Below, piece after piece: positions 53,436-62,843 of a DNA stretch of 64,000 nucleotides. Position numbers and translations under genes: made by a program. This DNA comes from Candidatus Nitrosomarinus catalina (GTDB taxonomy: Archaea > Thermoproteota > Nitrososphaeria > Nitrososphaerales > Nitrosopumilaceae), in assembly GCF_002156965.1 (NCBI RefSeq), contig NZ_CP021324.1, forward strand, positions 632,681-696,680. The letters run 5' to 3'. Numbering within the stretch: the stretch's first letter is position 1; every line of letters begins with the position of its first letter. The notes beneath the pieces were generated by a model that had not been told where the DNA came from, ran no database searches, and worked only from the letters and a program-made list of their open reading frames with translations.

Positions 53436-54080
53436 ATGAATTATTATTATTTTTTAATTCCAATTTTGATCGGAATTGTTGCAGGTTCATTTTTGGTACT
53501 ATATCAACCACAAAGTATAGATTCTAAAATATTGACACAGTCAAATTTAATAGAAAATGGCTCCCCAGTTTTAGGCTATTCTAACGCACCTATTACAATT
53601 TTGGAATGGTGAGATTATCAGTGCACATATTGCTACAAATTTCATCAAGAGACTTTAGATGTAATCAATGAGAATTTTATTCAAACAGGTAAAGTAAAAG
53701 TTATTTTCAAAGACTTTCCGCTAAACGGTCTAGATTCAAAACTTGCTGCACAAGCAAGTTATTGTGCAAATGATCAAGAAAAATATTGGCAATATCATGA
53801 TGAATTATACAAAAATTGGGGAGGAGAAAGAACAGGGTGGATCACACGAGATTCATTAACAGAATTTGCAAAAGAAATACAATTAGACATCAATGAGTTC
53901 AACAACTGTTTAGATGAAAACAAGTATGAAAATAAAATTGACAAAATTTATGATTTTGGAAAAGAAATTGGAATTGATGCAACACCATCATTTTTAGTAT
54001 TTAATAATGAAAACATCATTAAAATCAGAGGAAATCAACCCTTAGAAGTATTTTTGAAAACATTTGACGAATTAAGATAA
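53436..54080 (+). pseudogene. DsbA-like thioredoxin-fold gene interrupted by one in-frame TGA
   Basis: The frame from ATG 53436 is open for 215 codons except codon 59, TGA at 53610-53612. It reads an anchor (YYYFLIPILIGIVAGSFLVL), NAPITILEW, then TGA, then DYQCTYCYKFHQETLDV and a full DsbA-type domain ending at TAA 54080. The paralogue at 1-308 has GDYQC there, so TGA replaces a Gly codon. The rest of the frame is intact for 150 codons. Either a nonsense-mutated gene, a sequencing error, or readthrough; Sec use is unlikely in this lineage. Confidence 0.85.
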
Positions 54081-54135
54081 AAAAAATCATCCAAATCAAT
54101 ATTGATTAATATCCGAGAATTAGGACAATTATTGA

Positions 54136-55416
54136 ATGGTAAAAATCAACATAGAAAAACAAGATTCAGTTAAACTCTATAAAATTAGAAAGACCTTAGA
54201 AGAATTATCTAAAAAATCAGGTAGAGGAACAGAATTAATTACAGTATACATACCAAAAGGAAAACAACTTCACGAAATTATTGGATCATTACAACAAGAA
54301 CAAGGTACTGCCGATAACATAAAATCAGATTTAACAAGATCTCACGTGGTAGATTCTCTTGGCAAAGTAGTTTCAAAATTAAAAATGTACAAAAAAACGC
54401 CTGAAAAAGGATTGGTGGTTTTTTGTGGTGCATTACCACCTGAAGAAGGGGGACCTCTTGGAAGTGAAGTAGTTACAGCATGGGAGATTGAGCCTCCAAA
54501 AGATTTGAATCAATATCTTTACAGATGTGATGACCATTTTCATGTTGATATCCTAAAAGATATGCTAAAAGATGATAATCTGATTGGATTTTTGTCCATA
54601 GATGCAAAGGATGCAGGCTGGGGATTATTACATGGAGATAAAATTGAAGTTTTATCACAAACAGGTTCAGGAGTTGCAGGAAAACACAGACAAGGGGGAC
54701 AATCTGCAAAAAGATTTCAAAAATTGAGAGAAATGGAATTAAGTTACTTCTACAATCGAGTTGCACAAACTACAAGAGAATATTTTATCGATATTTATCC
54801 AGTAAAAGGATTAATTATTTCTGGACCTGGTCCAACAAAAGAAGATTTCATTAATGGAAATTATCTAGAATACAGATTACAAAATAATATTATCAATACC
54901 ATTGATGCAAGTTATTCAGGAGCTGAAGGCATTAGAGAAGCATTTGCCAAATCTGGAGACATTTTGGGTAATTTTAGATTAGTTGAAGAAAAAAAATTAG
55001 TTGAAGATCTATTTAGAGAAATTAATACAAATACGGGCAAGGGTTCATACGGATTACAAGAAGTAATTGAGTTTCTAAAAAATAATGTTGTTCAAATTTT
55101 ACTGATTACAGACAATACAAATCTGCACAGAGTGGAAGCAGAATGCAAACGTTGTAAAAAAATTCAAGAAGAAATTGTAGAAAGACAATTAGTCATTCCA
55201 AAAAAAACAGAATACAAAAACAATCCATGTCCAGATTGTAAAGCAATGGATACAGAAGTTAATGAACAAGATATTGTAGATTATTTACAAATTCTTGCAG
55301 CAAAAACAGGAACACAGTTAGAAGTTATTTCAGGTAGTGCAGAACATGGTAATATGTTGGGAAGTCTAGGAAAAATTGGAGCAATCCTGAGATATAATCC
55401 AGGTCACACTAAGTAA
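54136..55416 (+). CDS. prf1: Peptide chain release factor aRF1
   Basis: The archaeal/eukaryal release factor has NIKS (61-64) for stop-codon reading, the GGQ loop (GKHRQGGQSAKRF, GGQ at 187-189) that releases the peptide, and a C-terminal zinc-binding domain (CKRCKK, CPDCKA). 426 residues is the archaeal size. It lies 55 nt downstream of the TGA-interrupted DsbA gene on the same strand. Confidence 0.96.
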   Translation: MVKINIEKQDSVKLYKIRKTLEELSKKSGRGTELITVYIPKGKQLHEIIGSLQQEQGTADNIKSDLTRSHVVDSLGKVVSKLKMYKKTPEKGLVVFCGALPPEEGGPLGSEVVTAWEIEPPKDLNQYLYRCDDHFHVDILKDMLKDDNLIGFLSIDAKDAGWGLLHGDKIEVLSQTGSGVAGKHRQGGQSAKRFQKLREMELSYFYNRVAQTTREYFIDIYPVKGLIISGPGPTKEDFINGNYLEYRLQNNIINTIDASYSGAEGIREAFAKSGDILGNFRLVEEKKLVEDLFREINTNTGKGSYGLQEVIEFLKNNVVQILLITDNTNLHRVEAECKRCKKIQEEIVERQLVIPKKTEYKNNPCPDCKAMDTEVNEQDIVDYLQILAAKTGTQLEVISGSAEHGNMLGSLGKIGAILRYNPGHTK

Positions 55417-55828
55417 TAGCAGATTTTATTTTTTCTGCTAATTCTGACAATACATCATCAGTTGGAATTTGACGTTTAGTCCAAACAGTACCTTTGTCAT
55501 TATATCTTGGAATAATGTGAATGTGTACATGTGGAATAATTTGTTTTGCAGCCTTTCCATTGTTTTGAGCTAAACTAAATGCATCTGCACCTGATCCTAA
55601 CAAAACAGCTTTTGCAATTTTTGGAATCAAAGTGAAAATTTTACCTACATCCTCAGGATCCATATCGGTAATTCTTTCATAATGCTTTTTTGGAATTACA
55701 AGAGTATGACCATCATCAATAGGATATTTGTCTAAAAATACCAAATGACTATCATCTTCATACAATATGTGACCATCACGCTTTCCAGATAAAATATCAC
55801 AAAAAATACATGCCATAACTAAGTCCAT
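55409..55828 (-). CDS. HIT-family nucleotide-binding hydrolase
   Basis: The histidine triad motif is visible in HVHIHIIPRY near residue 100. CIFCDILSGKRDGHILYEDD at the start carries the CxxC of zinc-binding HIT proteins, and LVIPKKHYERITDMD follows. It hydrolyses or transfers nucleotide adducts. The gene overlaps the 3' end of aRF1 by 8 nt (convergent). 139 residues is standard. Confidence 0.93.
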   Translation of the reverse strand: MDLVMACIFCDILSGKRDGHILYEDDSHLVFLDKYPIDDGHTLVIPKKHYERITDMDPEDVGKIFTLIPKIAKAVLLGSGADAFSLAQNNGKAAKQIIPHVHIHIIPRYNDKGTVWTKRQIPTDDVLSELAEKIKSAIT

Positions 55829-55893
55829 TTTTGATTTTATTTATTGTTTATATCGAATCTTTTATAGGGGTAAATTTCAGAGTTTGAACTGTT

Positions 55894-56490
55894 ATGGGTC
55901 GAAAAGAAAGAAAAGAACGTGAAATAAAGCGTGAAAATTATGCTACTAAACACTCTGCAGAAAAAAGAAAACAGACCCTGATTGCAGTAGGTGTTTTAGG
56001 AGTTATTGCGGTAATTGTCGGATATGCCGGATTTTTGTTTTTGACCATGACTGTAGAAGCTCCTGGAGGTCCTGAAAATGCAGGAGCATTAGGAAGTGAC
56101 CATTCACATGCAGCAATTTTAGTGAAAATATTTGGTGATGAATTTGATTTTTCAGCACCAGCTTATCAGATTAAATCCCCATGGATACACTTTGAGTCTC
56201 GAGATGGTTCAACCATTCACAAACACGCTACGGGTGTAGAGTTGGAATATTTGTTTAATTCATTATCAATAGGATTAGATGAACAATGTTACATATTTCC
56301 AGATGGAAAATCATTTTGTACTAATGAGGAATATTCGTTGAAGTATTTCATCAATGGTGAGAGAGTTTCAGATATCAGAGCATATGAAATAATGGAAGAT
56401 GACAAAATTTTGATAACATTTGGTGGAGAAACAGATGAACAAGTTCAAGAATACTTGAAACAGTTAGAAAATCAAGAAATTATTAAATAG
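55894..56490 (+). CDS. Membrane-anchored unknown protein, 198 aa
   Basis: A basic N-terminus (RKERKEREIKRENYATK) precedes one hydrophobic helix (LIAVGVLGVIAVIVGYAGFLFL). The outer domain (residues ~60-198) contains HSHAAILVKIFGDEFDF, and HFESRDGSTIHKHATGVELEYLF with several His that could bind metal, plus two Cys. No family recognised by name. Found between aRF1 and ilvD. Confidence 0.65.
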   Translation: MGRKERKEREIKRENYATKHSAEKRKQTLIAVGVLGVIAVIVGYAGFLFLTMTVEAPGGPENAGALGSDHSHAAILVKIFGDEFDFSAPAYQIKSPWIHFESRDGSTIHKHATGVELEYLFNSLSIGLDEQCYIFPDGKSFCTNEEYSLKYFINGERVSDIRAYEIMEDDKILITFGGETDEQVQEYLKQLENQEIIK

Positions 56491-56532
56491 ATAATTTTAT
56501 TATTAAATTCAGAACAATCAATAGTGATAATA

Positions 56533-56679
56533 ATGAAAAGATGTTGCGATAAAACTGAAAAATACTTTATAGAATTCAGAAAAAGAGATGATAATGAATT
56601 AATTTGGCTTGTATGTGATGAGCATTTTCAAAATGAAGAATTTAGAAAAAATGTTCGAAGAATTCAACCTGTCAATTAG
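56533..56679 (+). CDS. Small Cys/His-containing protein, 48 aa
   Basis: The 48-residue ORF reads MKRCCDKTEKYFIEFRK and LVCDEHFQNEEFRKN. CC plus CDEH offers a possible metal site. ATG start, TAG stop. Convergent with the zinc-ribbon gene, 4 nt apart. No family. Confidence 0.5.
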   Translation: MKRCCDKTEKYFIEFRKRDDNELIWLVCDEHFQNEEFRKNVRRIQPVN

Positions 56680-56683
56680 TTAG

Positions 56684-56905
56684 TTAGGATTTTGATTCTT
56701 CTTTAGTGGTAAACTGAGCTAGTTTATCAAAGAACATGAAATAACCACATTTAGTGCATTTTAAAACAGTTAATTCAGTTGTTAAAAATTCCTTATCTTC
56801 AAATTTTCCACCTAATTTGACATTTTCTCCTGCAATCATTGCTTTATTGCTTTGACAAACAGGACATGCAAGAGCTTTTTGTTCAACTTTTGAATCATCA
56901 GACAT
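56684..56905 (-). CDS. Zinc-ribbon protein, 73 aa
   Basis: ALACPVCQSNKAMIAG and LKCTKCGYFMFFDKL give two CxxC knuckles, spaced as in zinc ribbons. Middle part basic and charged. The gene is one of many zinc-ribbon microproteins in this window. Start Met at the first codon is sensible. Confidence 0.65.
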   Translation of the reverse strand: MSDDSKVEQKALACPVCQSNKAMIAGENVKLGGKFEDKEFLTTELTVLKCTKCGYFMFFDKLAQFTTKEESKS

Positions 56906-56959
56906 ATTCTAAACATTAAATTTTTACAATTTAAATGATTAAAATTATTACAAATCTAA

Positions 56960-57109
56960 CTAACATTCATGTAATGGCAAACAACAGCTTTTACACATAC
57001 TTCTCAAAGTAAATTTTTTTAGATTTTCTTCTAATGTTTCACCCTCAGCAACCACAGCATTTGTGTAGTGATCATTATCACATTTGAGTTTATGAAGTTT
57101 AAACAACAT
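56960..57109 (-). CDS. Cys-rich small protein, 49 aa
   Basis: The reverse strand reads MLFKLHKLKCDNDHYTNAVV and ends RSMCKSCCLPLHEC. Cys at ~10, 39, 42, 43 and 49 plus His give a plausible zinc site. It lies upstream of ilvD on the other strand (about 100 nt divergent), so the ilvD promoter is in this gap. ATG start. Confidence 0.55.
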   Translation of the reverse strand: MLFKLHKLKCDNDHYTNAVVAEGETLEENLKKFTLRSMCKSCCLPLHEC

Positions 57110-57210
57110 GAATTGAGTAAAAATTATTTCAACTTAAGCGTTTTGATAAGTTAAATCTTAAGATAGATTACAAATTATTCAACAAAGTCTAAATTATACT
57201 AATTTGAAAA

Positions 57211-58893
57211 TTGTCTAATATGGAAATATCTAGCAGAAATGTTGTAGAAGGTACAGCTAGATCACCACACAGAGCTATGTACAAGGCTATGGGACTTGAT
57301 GATGATGATTTATCAAAACAATTTATCGGCGTATGCCATACAGGTAATGAAGCAACTCCATGTAATATTCATCTTCCACAATTAGCTTTAGAAGCTAAAC
57401 GCGGAGTATCAGATACAGGTGCGACACCTAGAGAATTTTCAACAATTGCAGTAAGTGATGGTATTGCAATGGGTCATGAAGGTATGAAATCATCACTAGT
57501 TTCTAGAGAAATAATTGCAGATTCAATTGAAGTGATGGTTAGAGCACATCAATACGATGCATTAGTGGGAATTGCAGGTTGTGACAAAAGTTTGCCTGGA
57601 ACAATGATGGCAATGGCTCGATTAAATATTCCATCAGTATTTGTATACGGCGGAACAATTAAGCCAGGAATGTTGGATGGAAAAGAACTCACAGTTGTAG
57701 ATGTGTATGAAGCCGTAGGCGCTTATGATGCAGGAAAATTATCTCTTGAAGATTTAAAAAATATTGAAAATGTAGCATGTCCTAATGCAGGTTCATGTGG
57801 AGGTATGTTTACTGCAAACACCATGGCCTCAATTTCAGAAGCCATCGGTCTAGCACTACCAGGTAGTGCAAGTCCTCCTGCAGAAGACAATAGACGAAAT
57901 AATGTTGTATACGATACAGGTGTTGCATGTGCTAAACTTTTAGAGATGAATATCAGACCAAAAGAAATCTTAACTTTTGAAGCTTTTGAAAATGCAATTA
58001 TGATGTTAAATTCTGTTGGAGGTTCAACAAATGGAATATTACATTTACTTGCACTTGCTAATGAGGTAAATATTGATTTAACATATGATGATTTTGAAAG
58101 AATTAGAAAGAAAACACCTCATTTAGCAGATATGAAACCTGGAGGAAATTATGTTATGGAATCATTAGATAGAATTGGGGGCATACCATTTGTATTAAAA
58201 AAATTATTAGATAAAGGATTACTAAATGAAGATTGTATTACAGTTACAGGAAAAACAATTAAAGAAAATCTCAATTCTTTTAAATTTCCTAGTGCAGAAC
58301 AAAATATTGTAAGAACAATTGAAAATCCTCTACACGAAGTTGGAACTGCGGTAATTCTTAAAGGATCTCTTGCCCCTGAGGGTGCAGTAATAAAAACAGC
58401 AGGAGTAGAAATGACAAAATTTACAGGAAATGCCAAAGTATACGACAGAGAGGAATTAGCATTTGATTCAGTATCCAAAGGAGAAATTGACGAAGGAGAC
58501 GTAGTTGTGATTAGATATGAAGGACCAAAGGGAGGTCCAGGTATGAGAGAAATGTTAGCAACTACAGCTGCATTAGTAGGTCAGGGGTTAGGAAAGAAAG
58601 TAGCAATGGTAACAGATGGTAGATTCTCTGGAGGTACTCGAGGATTTATGGTTGGACATGTTGCACCTGAAGCATATGTTGGTGGACCAATTGCATTAGT
58701 CAAAAATGGAGATAAAATTACAATTGATACAGAAACTAACATTATTGATCTTCACGTATCTAATGAAGAACTAGAGAGTAGAAAAAAAGATTGGAAAAAA
58801 CCTGAAGCAAATTACACTACAGGGGCACTAGCAAAATTTGCTACACTTGTTGGTTCTGCAGCTAATGGTGCAGTTACCTATGCAAATCCATAA
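57211..58893 (+). CDS. ilvD: Dihydroxy-acid dehydratase
   Basis: The 557-560-residue enzyme of branched-chain amino acid synthesis shows the three Fe-S ligand Cys (first in [17 protein letters not shown], second in [16 protein letters not shown], third in [18 protein letters not shown]) and the C-terminal [17 protein letters not shown] signature with the metal and substrate residues. The start in the track is TTG at 57211; the ATG at 57220 ([15 protein letters not shown]) is the usual family start. Confidence 0.96.
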   Translation: MSNMEISSRNVVEGTARSPHRAMYKAMGLDDDDLSKQFIGVCHTGNEATPCNIHLPQLALEAKRGVSDTGATPREFSTIAVSDGIAMGHEGMKSSLVSREIIADSIEVMVRAHQYDALVGIAGCDKSLPGTMMAMARLNIPSVFVYGGTIKPGMLDGKELTVVDVYEAVGAYDAGKLSLEDLKNIENVACPNAGSCGGMFTANTMASISEAIGLALPGSASPPAEDNRRNNVVYDTGVACAKLLEMNIRPKEILTFEAFENAIMMLNSVGGSTNGILHLLALANEVNIDLTYDDFERIRKKTPHLADMKPGGNYVMESLDRIGGIPFVLKKLLDKGLLNEDCITVTGKTIKENLNSFKFPSAEQNIVRTIENPLHEVGTAVILKGSLAPEGAVIKTAGVEMTKFTGNAKVYDREELAFDSVSKGEIDEGDVVVIRYEGPKGGPGMREMLATTAALVGQGLGKKVAMVTDGRFSGGTRGFMVGHVAPEAYVGGPIALVKNGDKITIDTETNIIDLHVSNEELESRKKDWKKPEANYTTGALAKFATLVGSAANGAVTYANP

Positions 58894-58974
58894 TAGTATT
58901 AGTATTACTTAACATAAAAATACTAAGATTAAGTACTACTAAATAGATAAATATGATTTAAAAAAACTGATTTT

Positions 58975-59112
58975 ATGAGACATCTCGAAAACAATAGAGT
59001 ATCATACACTCATCATTGGAAAAGAGCAATGAAAATGAGTGTAGCCTTGTTCATACATGCATGGATTCCAAATTGTTTGGAATATTATGCTAGCGAACAA
59101 TTAAAAAAATAA
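58975..59112 (+). CDS. Small DUF6356-like membrane protein, 45 aa
   Basis: The 45 residues include VSYTHHWKRAMKMSVALFIHAWIP, resembling the DUF6356 layout in which a SY..H helix is followed by a hydrophobic LxIHAWxP stretch. His residues suggest a metal or heme site, not proven. ATG start, TAA stop. Not previously in any operon here. Confidence 0.55.
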   Translation: MRHLENNRVSYTHHWKRAMKMSVALFIHAWIPNCLEYYASEQLKK

Positions 59113-59157
59113 TTTTTTAAATAAAATAATAAATTATCAACAACAATACAATATTCG

Positions 59158-59586
59158 TTGAGTAATACAGAAATTTATGAATGTGAACATGAAAAGAAAA
59201 TAATTCGAAAAATTAATTCAGATTATACAGTTAATGTGTGTGATACTTGCTTTGATGAATTTAACAATATTGATACAAGACCATTGTTTTTAGCAAAACA
59301 AATTTTGACTCTAAGTAATAATATGATAAAAAAGTCACCTGAATTTCTTAATAATTCAGATAAATCAATAAAACTTTGGTACGATTGTAATAATGATGTT
59401 TTAGAACAATTAAAAAAATTAAATAAATCTACAAGTCATAGCAATATTAAAGATTCAGTGGAAGATGAAACTGGATACAATTTTGATGAAATTTTACACG
59501 ATACCGAATTAAATAATAATGAACAAAATCTAGATGGCAAAAATCTTCATGATTTGTATAGACATTCTACAAAATTAATAAAATAA
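59158..59586 (+). CDS. Unknown protein with Cys/His N-terminus, 142 aa
   Basis: The N-terminal region (EIYECEHEKKIIRKINSDYTV, then VCDTCFDEFNN) has a C-x-H plus CxxC set that could bind zinc. The rest is Asn/Lys-rich and probably unstructured or helical. Start TTG at 59158. Convergent with the helicase, 10 nt apart. No family. Confidence 0.55.
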   Translation: MSNTEIYECEHEKKIIRKINSDYTVNVCDTCFDEFNNIDTRPLFLAKQILTLSNNMIKKSPEFLNNSDKSIKLWYDCNNDVLEQLKKLNKSTSHSNIKDSVEDETGYNFDEILHDTELNNNEQNLDGKNLHDLYRHSTKLIK

Positions 59587-59596
59587 TTTTTAGAGA

Positions 59597-61276
59597 TTAA
59601 GGTTCATCCATACCTAAAACATCATGATATGCCTTAGGTATCATTTGTTGAGCCTTAAAAAAGACGTTATTTACAGCCGTATCCAAAACATATGTTTTTG
59701 CCCAATCTTTATCACTTCGAATAGAACGACCAAAACCTTGTAACAGTTTTGTTAATGTTTGAGAAGTATACCATAAGGGAAACTTGTTCATTTTTGCCTT
59801 TGTTCGTTTTTCAGTATAATTTGGGTATGGCACTTTAGCAATAATTTGAAAACGGGATAAATCATCTTTAAGATCAACACCTTCCCATAGTGATGAAGAC
59901 AGTAAAACACCAGTTGGATCCAAAGAATGTTCAGAAATTACTTCATCTTGTGTTTTATCATCTTTATTTTTACTATGACATAGACGAATTCTTTTAGTAT
60001 TTTTAGGAGATAGATATCGAATAATTTTTTGACATCTTGGAATTGATGATGTTAAAATTAATCCACGTTCATCAGAGTGTTCATCTAAAATTCTGTCAAT
60101 TGTTTTAATTACTTCTAATTCATCTTCTTCCGTTGAACCATAACTTAATCTTCGAATATTCATTAGATCAATTTTTCTATGTTCAATTGGAAATGGAGAT
60201 TTAGGAGTATCTACAAAAGCAACATCGTCTTTTTCAAGTCCCATATTTTCACAGAAACTGGAATGATCAATTGTTGCAGACATAAAAATTTGGTATTCAG
60301 TATCAAAGAATTCATGTGCAAATTTTGAAACGTCAATAGGTTTTACAGAAATGGTTCTAAAGTTACCATTGATGTCTTTCACAGGGTCATTAACGATGAA
60401 ATTATCCTTATCTGCAATAATATCAATTTTAGCCTGAGCAGCTCTATCATAACGTCTTTCCAATCCCGTAATTAATTCAAAATCAGGATTATTTTGAAAT
60501 ACAGGACTTTCTTTGATATCTTTAATTTTTTTAGCATACGAAAATGCAATATCATCAGTTAGTTGGATCATCGAATCTAAATCAGTAAAGTTGTATTTTT
60601 CAGTATTCAAATTACATTCATCTACTTGTCCAGCAAAAATGTCAAATCCAACAAACTGAATTATCTGATCCTCAATCTTGTGAGCCTCATCAAATACAGT
60701 AACTTTTCTATCTAAATAGTCCTCAAATAATTTTTTATTAAATTTCATTATTGTAAAAAATGCATGGTAATTCCACAACGAATGTTTTGAAACTAGTGCA
60801 TCATATTTTTGAAGATAATAATGACATGATACTGAATCCTGAGTATTATCTTCAATTTGTTTAATTGTAGGTTTAAAATCGCAGACTTTAACAACCTCTT
60901 TTCCATTTCTATTCACTCTTTCCTGACATTGACCTTTATCACAAGTTAAACCCCATCGCATTGCTCTTCGATCATTCTCAACTTTTTCTGCAGCCATTAA
61001 TTTCAAACAAGGAAAATTCTGCTTACCTTTTACAGGTTTTAAAAATGGAATGTCTTTGATATATTGATCTTGTAGATTTTTTGATGCAGTTACAGTAAAT
61101 GAACTATCAAAATAGTTTGAAACAGTTGCACCAACTAAAGACTTTCCAACACCAGTAGGAGCAGAAATAACAATTTTTTTAAATCCAGATTTCAAATTTG
61201 ATTCAATTTCATTGATTATGTTTTTTTGAATTTGTCTAGGTGTAAATTGATCGGGAAATTTTTCTATAAGAGACAG
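59597..61276 (-). CDS. DinG/XPD-like superfamily 2 DNA helicase; start ambiguous
   Basis: The helicase has ISAPTGVGKSLVGAT (Walker A), TVFDEAHKIED (DEAH box), a Cys set that may bind an Fe-S cluster (CLKL, CDKGQCQERVNRN, CDFKP, CHYYL), FMSATIDHSSF and QGFGRSIRS (motif VI). From 61195 the reading starts mid-domain; the open frame upstream reads FPDQFTPRQIQKNIINEIE, clearly part of it. No ATG, GTG or TTG is available upstream; CTG 61276 lies 8 nt after GAGAT. An out-of-frame ATG at 61286 suggests a one-base frameshift instead. Confidence 0.85.
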   Translation of the reverse strand: MSLIEKFPDQFTPRQIQKNIINEIESNLKSGFKKIVISAPTGVGKSLVGATVSNYFDSSFTVTASKNLQDQYIKDIPFLKPVKGKQNFPCLKLMAAEKVENDRRAMRWGLTCDKGQCQERVNRNGKEVVKVCDFKPTIKQIEDNTQDSVSCHYYLQKYDALVSKHSLWNYHAFFTIMKFNKKLFEDYLDRKVTVFDEAHKIEDQIIQFVGFDIFAGQVDECNLNTEKYNFTDLDSMIQLTDDIAFSYAKKIKDIKESPVFQNNPDFELITGLERRYDRAAQAKIDIIADKDNFIVNDPVKDINGNFRTISVKPIDVSKFAHEFFDTEYQIFMSATIDHSSFCENMGLEKDDVAFVDTPKSPFPIEHRKIDLMNIRRLSYGSTEEDELEVIKTIDRILDEHSDERGLILTSSIPRCQKIIRYLSPKNTKRIRLCHSKNKDDKTQDEVISEHSLDPTGVLLSSSLWEGVDLKDDLSRFQIIAKVPYPNYTEKRTKAKMNKFPLWYTSQTLTKLLQGFGRSIRSDKDWAKTYVLDTAVNNVFFKAQQMIPKAYHDVLGMDEP

Positions 61277-61375
61277 GATTAATCATCTCGGTTTTAGGTA
61301 TTAAAAGCATGAAGGTTCTTGTGATATACAAAATTTTCTATCATCATTTTAATATCAATTCAAAATAGATACAGT

Positions 61376-61690
61376 ATGGAATTACTTGATGATAAGATGA
61401 GAGTATGGTTAGAAAGTGCAAAATTCGTTAAATCAATTTCAGGAATTTATGTATTCTACAACAGAAACAAAGAACCAATATTTGTTGGTGAAACAGAAAA
61501 TCTTGAAAAAACATTTACTGAATTTTTAGATACTGATTTTAATGAAAATGAATGTTTGAAAAAAACAGCATTTTATCAGAGAATATTTACAGATAATCAA
61601 AAACAAGAACAATTAGAATTAATTAATAAGATTAAAAATGAAACTGGGAATTATCCATCATGCAATTCAGAAATTGAAATACAAACATAA
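61376..61690 (+). CDS. GIY-YIG-like protein, probably catalytically inactive, 104 aa
   Basis: SGIYVFYNRNKEPIFVGETENL follows the GIY-YIG core order (GIY, then a strand, then x-F-V-G). The second Tyr is Phe, and the Arg and Glu/Asn catalytic residues of nucleases are not seen (LEKTFTEFLDTDFNENECLK). It may be a binding-only relative. ATG start. Divergent from the helicase gene. Confidence 0.55.
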   Translation: MELLDDKMRVWLESAKFVKSISGIYVFYNRNKEPIFVGETENLEKTFTEFLDTDFNENECLKKTAFYQRIFTDNQKQEQLELINKIKNETGNYPSCNSEIEIQT

Positions 61691-61820
61691 TAAAAAATTC
61701 TTATAAAATATAGATAAAATTAACCAAAAAGTAATTCTAAATTAATAAAACATCAAAGAGATTTATCCATTTATAAAAAAATGATGAAAGTCATAATAAT
61801 GATAATACCGTAACGATGTC

Positions 61821-61952
61821 ATGCACCAATGTTACTATTGTGATCAAATATTTGATTCAAAAGAAGACCTGTATGAACATTCAGAAGTTCATTCAGATAG
61901 TGATAGAAACAAGGAAATTAAAGATAGACAGAAAAAAATAAATCAAAATTAG
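61821..61952 (+). CDS. C2H2 zinc-finger microprotein, 43 aa
   Basis: The reading MHQCYYCDQIFDSKED, then LYEHSEVH, matches the C-x2-C-x12-H-x3-H pattern of a classic C2H2 zinc finger, followed by a polar Lys-rich tail. ATG 61821, TAG at 61950. DNA binding is possible but single fingers bind weakly. Unusual in prokaryotes. Confidence 0.65.
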   Translation: MHQCYYCDQIFDSKEDLYEHSEVHSDSDRNKEIKDRQKKINQN

Positions 61953-62038
61953 GCTCAAAAAATTACTAAAAAAAAATAGAGTAAGAGTCAGAATAAATCA
62001 AATTCAGATAATCATATAAGAATTTAAAAATAAAAAAT

Positions 62039-62302
62039 ATGGATTGGGTAGAATTACTATTACAAAAGTCATGTGATAAAACACTTCAAAAAGGTGAAGT
62101 ACTCCACAGTCTTTTTCATATGATTGAAGTAAATGAGAAAACACTAAACCACATTGAAACAGACAAAAGAGATTTTGGGCCAGAGTTAGAGGAATTAAAA
62201 CAAACTGAAATTAAAGACATAAATTTTCATTTAAAATATTATCGTAGTTTAGTAAATTACATAAATTCAATTCCTGAAACTAAAATAATAAGAAATCAAT
62301 AA
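62039..62302 (+). CDS. Unknown helical protein, 87 aa
   Basis: Helical, charged (LLQKSCDKTLQKGEVLHSLFHMIEV, then KQTEIKDINFHLKYYRSL). No Cys cluster. ATG start. Convergent with the DUF922 gene, 4 nt apart. No family recognised. Confidence 0.55.
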   Translation: MDWVELLLQKSCDKTLQKGEVLHSLFHMIEVNEKTLNHIETDKRDFGPELEELKQTEIKDINFHLKYYRSLVNYINSIPETKIIRNQ

Positions 62303-62306
62303 TTAA

Positions 62307-62843
62307 TTATTTTCTTAATTTGCTAAAAATTTCATCATATTTTTTTTGTTCAGAAATATTTTTTCCAAAATCAGTCTCTTGATCATATTCATCTCGTTTT
62401 TCTTTTAAATACAAATTCAATTTTTCAACTTTTAATGAAATCATTTTACCAGAATCTTCTTTTGCATATTGTTTTCTCTGAGCATCATTTTGACCTCTTG
62501 TAGGAAAATGTTTATTATAAAATTCATTTTCAAATATTTTTTGATGTTTTCTTTTAACAATTTCAGCAAGATCAAAATGACCTTGTTCATGTTGTAATAA
62601 GCCATCATTAAATTCAGACATTCTAATCCAAGATAAAAGTGGGTTAAATTCTACACTTAGTTGTATATTCTCAACAGAGAAAACAACCTGATCATCCAAT
62701 TGTTCAGAGCTTACAATCCAAGTAAATCCATATTTTATAACACTGTGAGAATCTTCAAAAATACCAGGATTAGGTTCAGCCATAAAATTTGATACATTTA
62801 GTTGAATATCATCAGACCAATGAATTACCTCTTTTTCAATCAT
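62307..62843 (-). CDS. DUF922-type putative zinc-dependent protease
   Basis: A 178-residue chain with LLQHEQGHFDLAEIVKRKH near residue 84, an HExGH metal motif as in the DUF922 'predicted secreted Zn-dependent protease' family. FSVENIQLSVEFNPLLSWIR precedes it. No signal peptide is visible, so location is unknown. Proteolysis untested for the family. Confidence 0.75.
   Translation of the reverse strand: MIEKEVIHWSDDIQLNVSNFMAEPNPGIFEDSHSVIKYGFTWIVSSEQLDDQVVFSVENIQLSVEFNPLLSWIRMSEFNDGLLQHEQGHFDLAEIVKRKHQKIFENEFYNKHFPTRGQNDAQRKQYAKEDSGKMISLKVEKLNLYLKEKRDEYDQETDFGKNISEQKKYDEIFSKLRK

Noticed and set aside
53610-53612. Selenocysteine at the TGA
   Set aside because: No SECIS-like element is visible and Sec machinery is not known in this lineage; the paralogue has Gly, not Cys or Sec, at this position.
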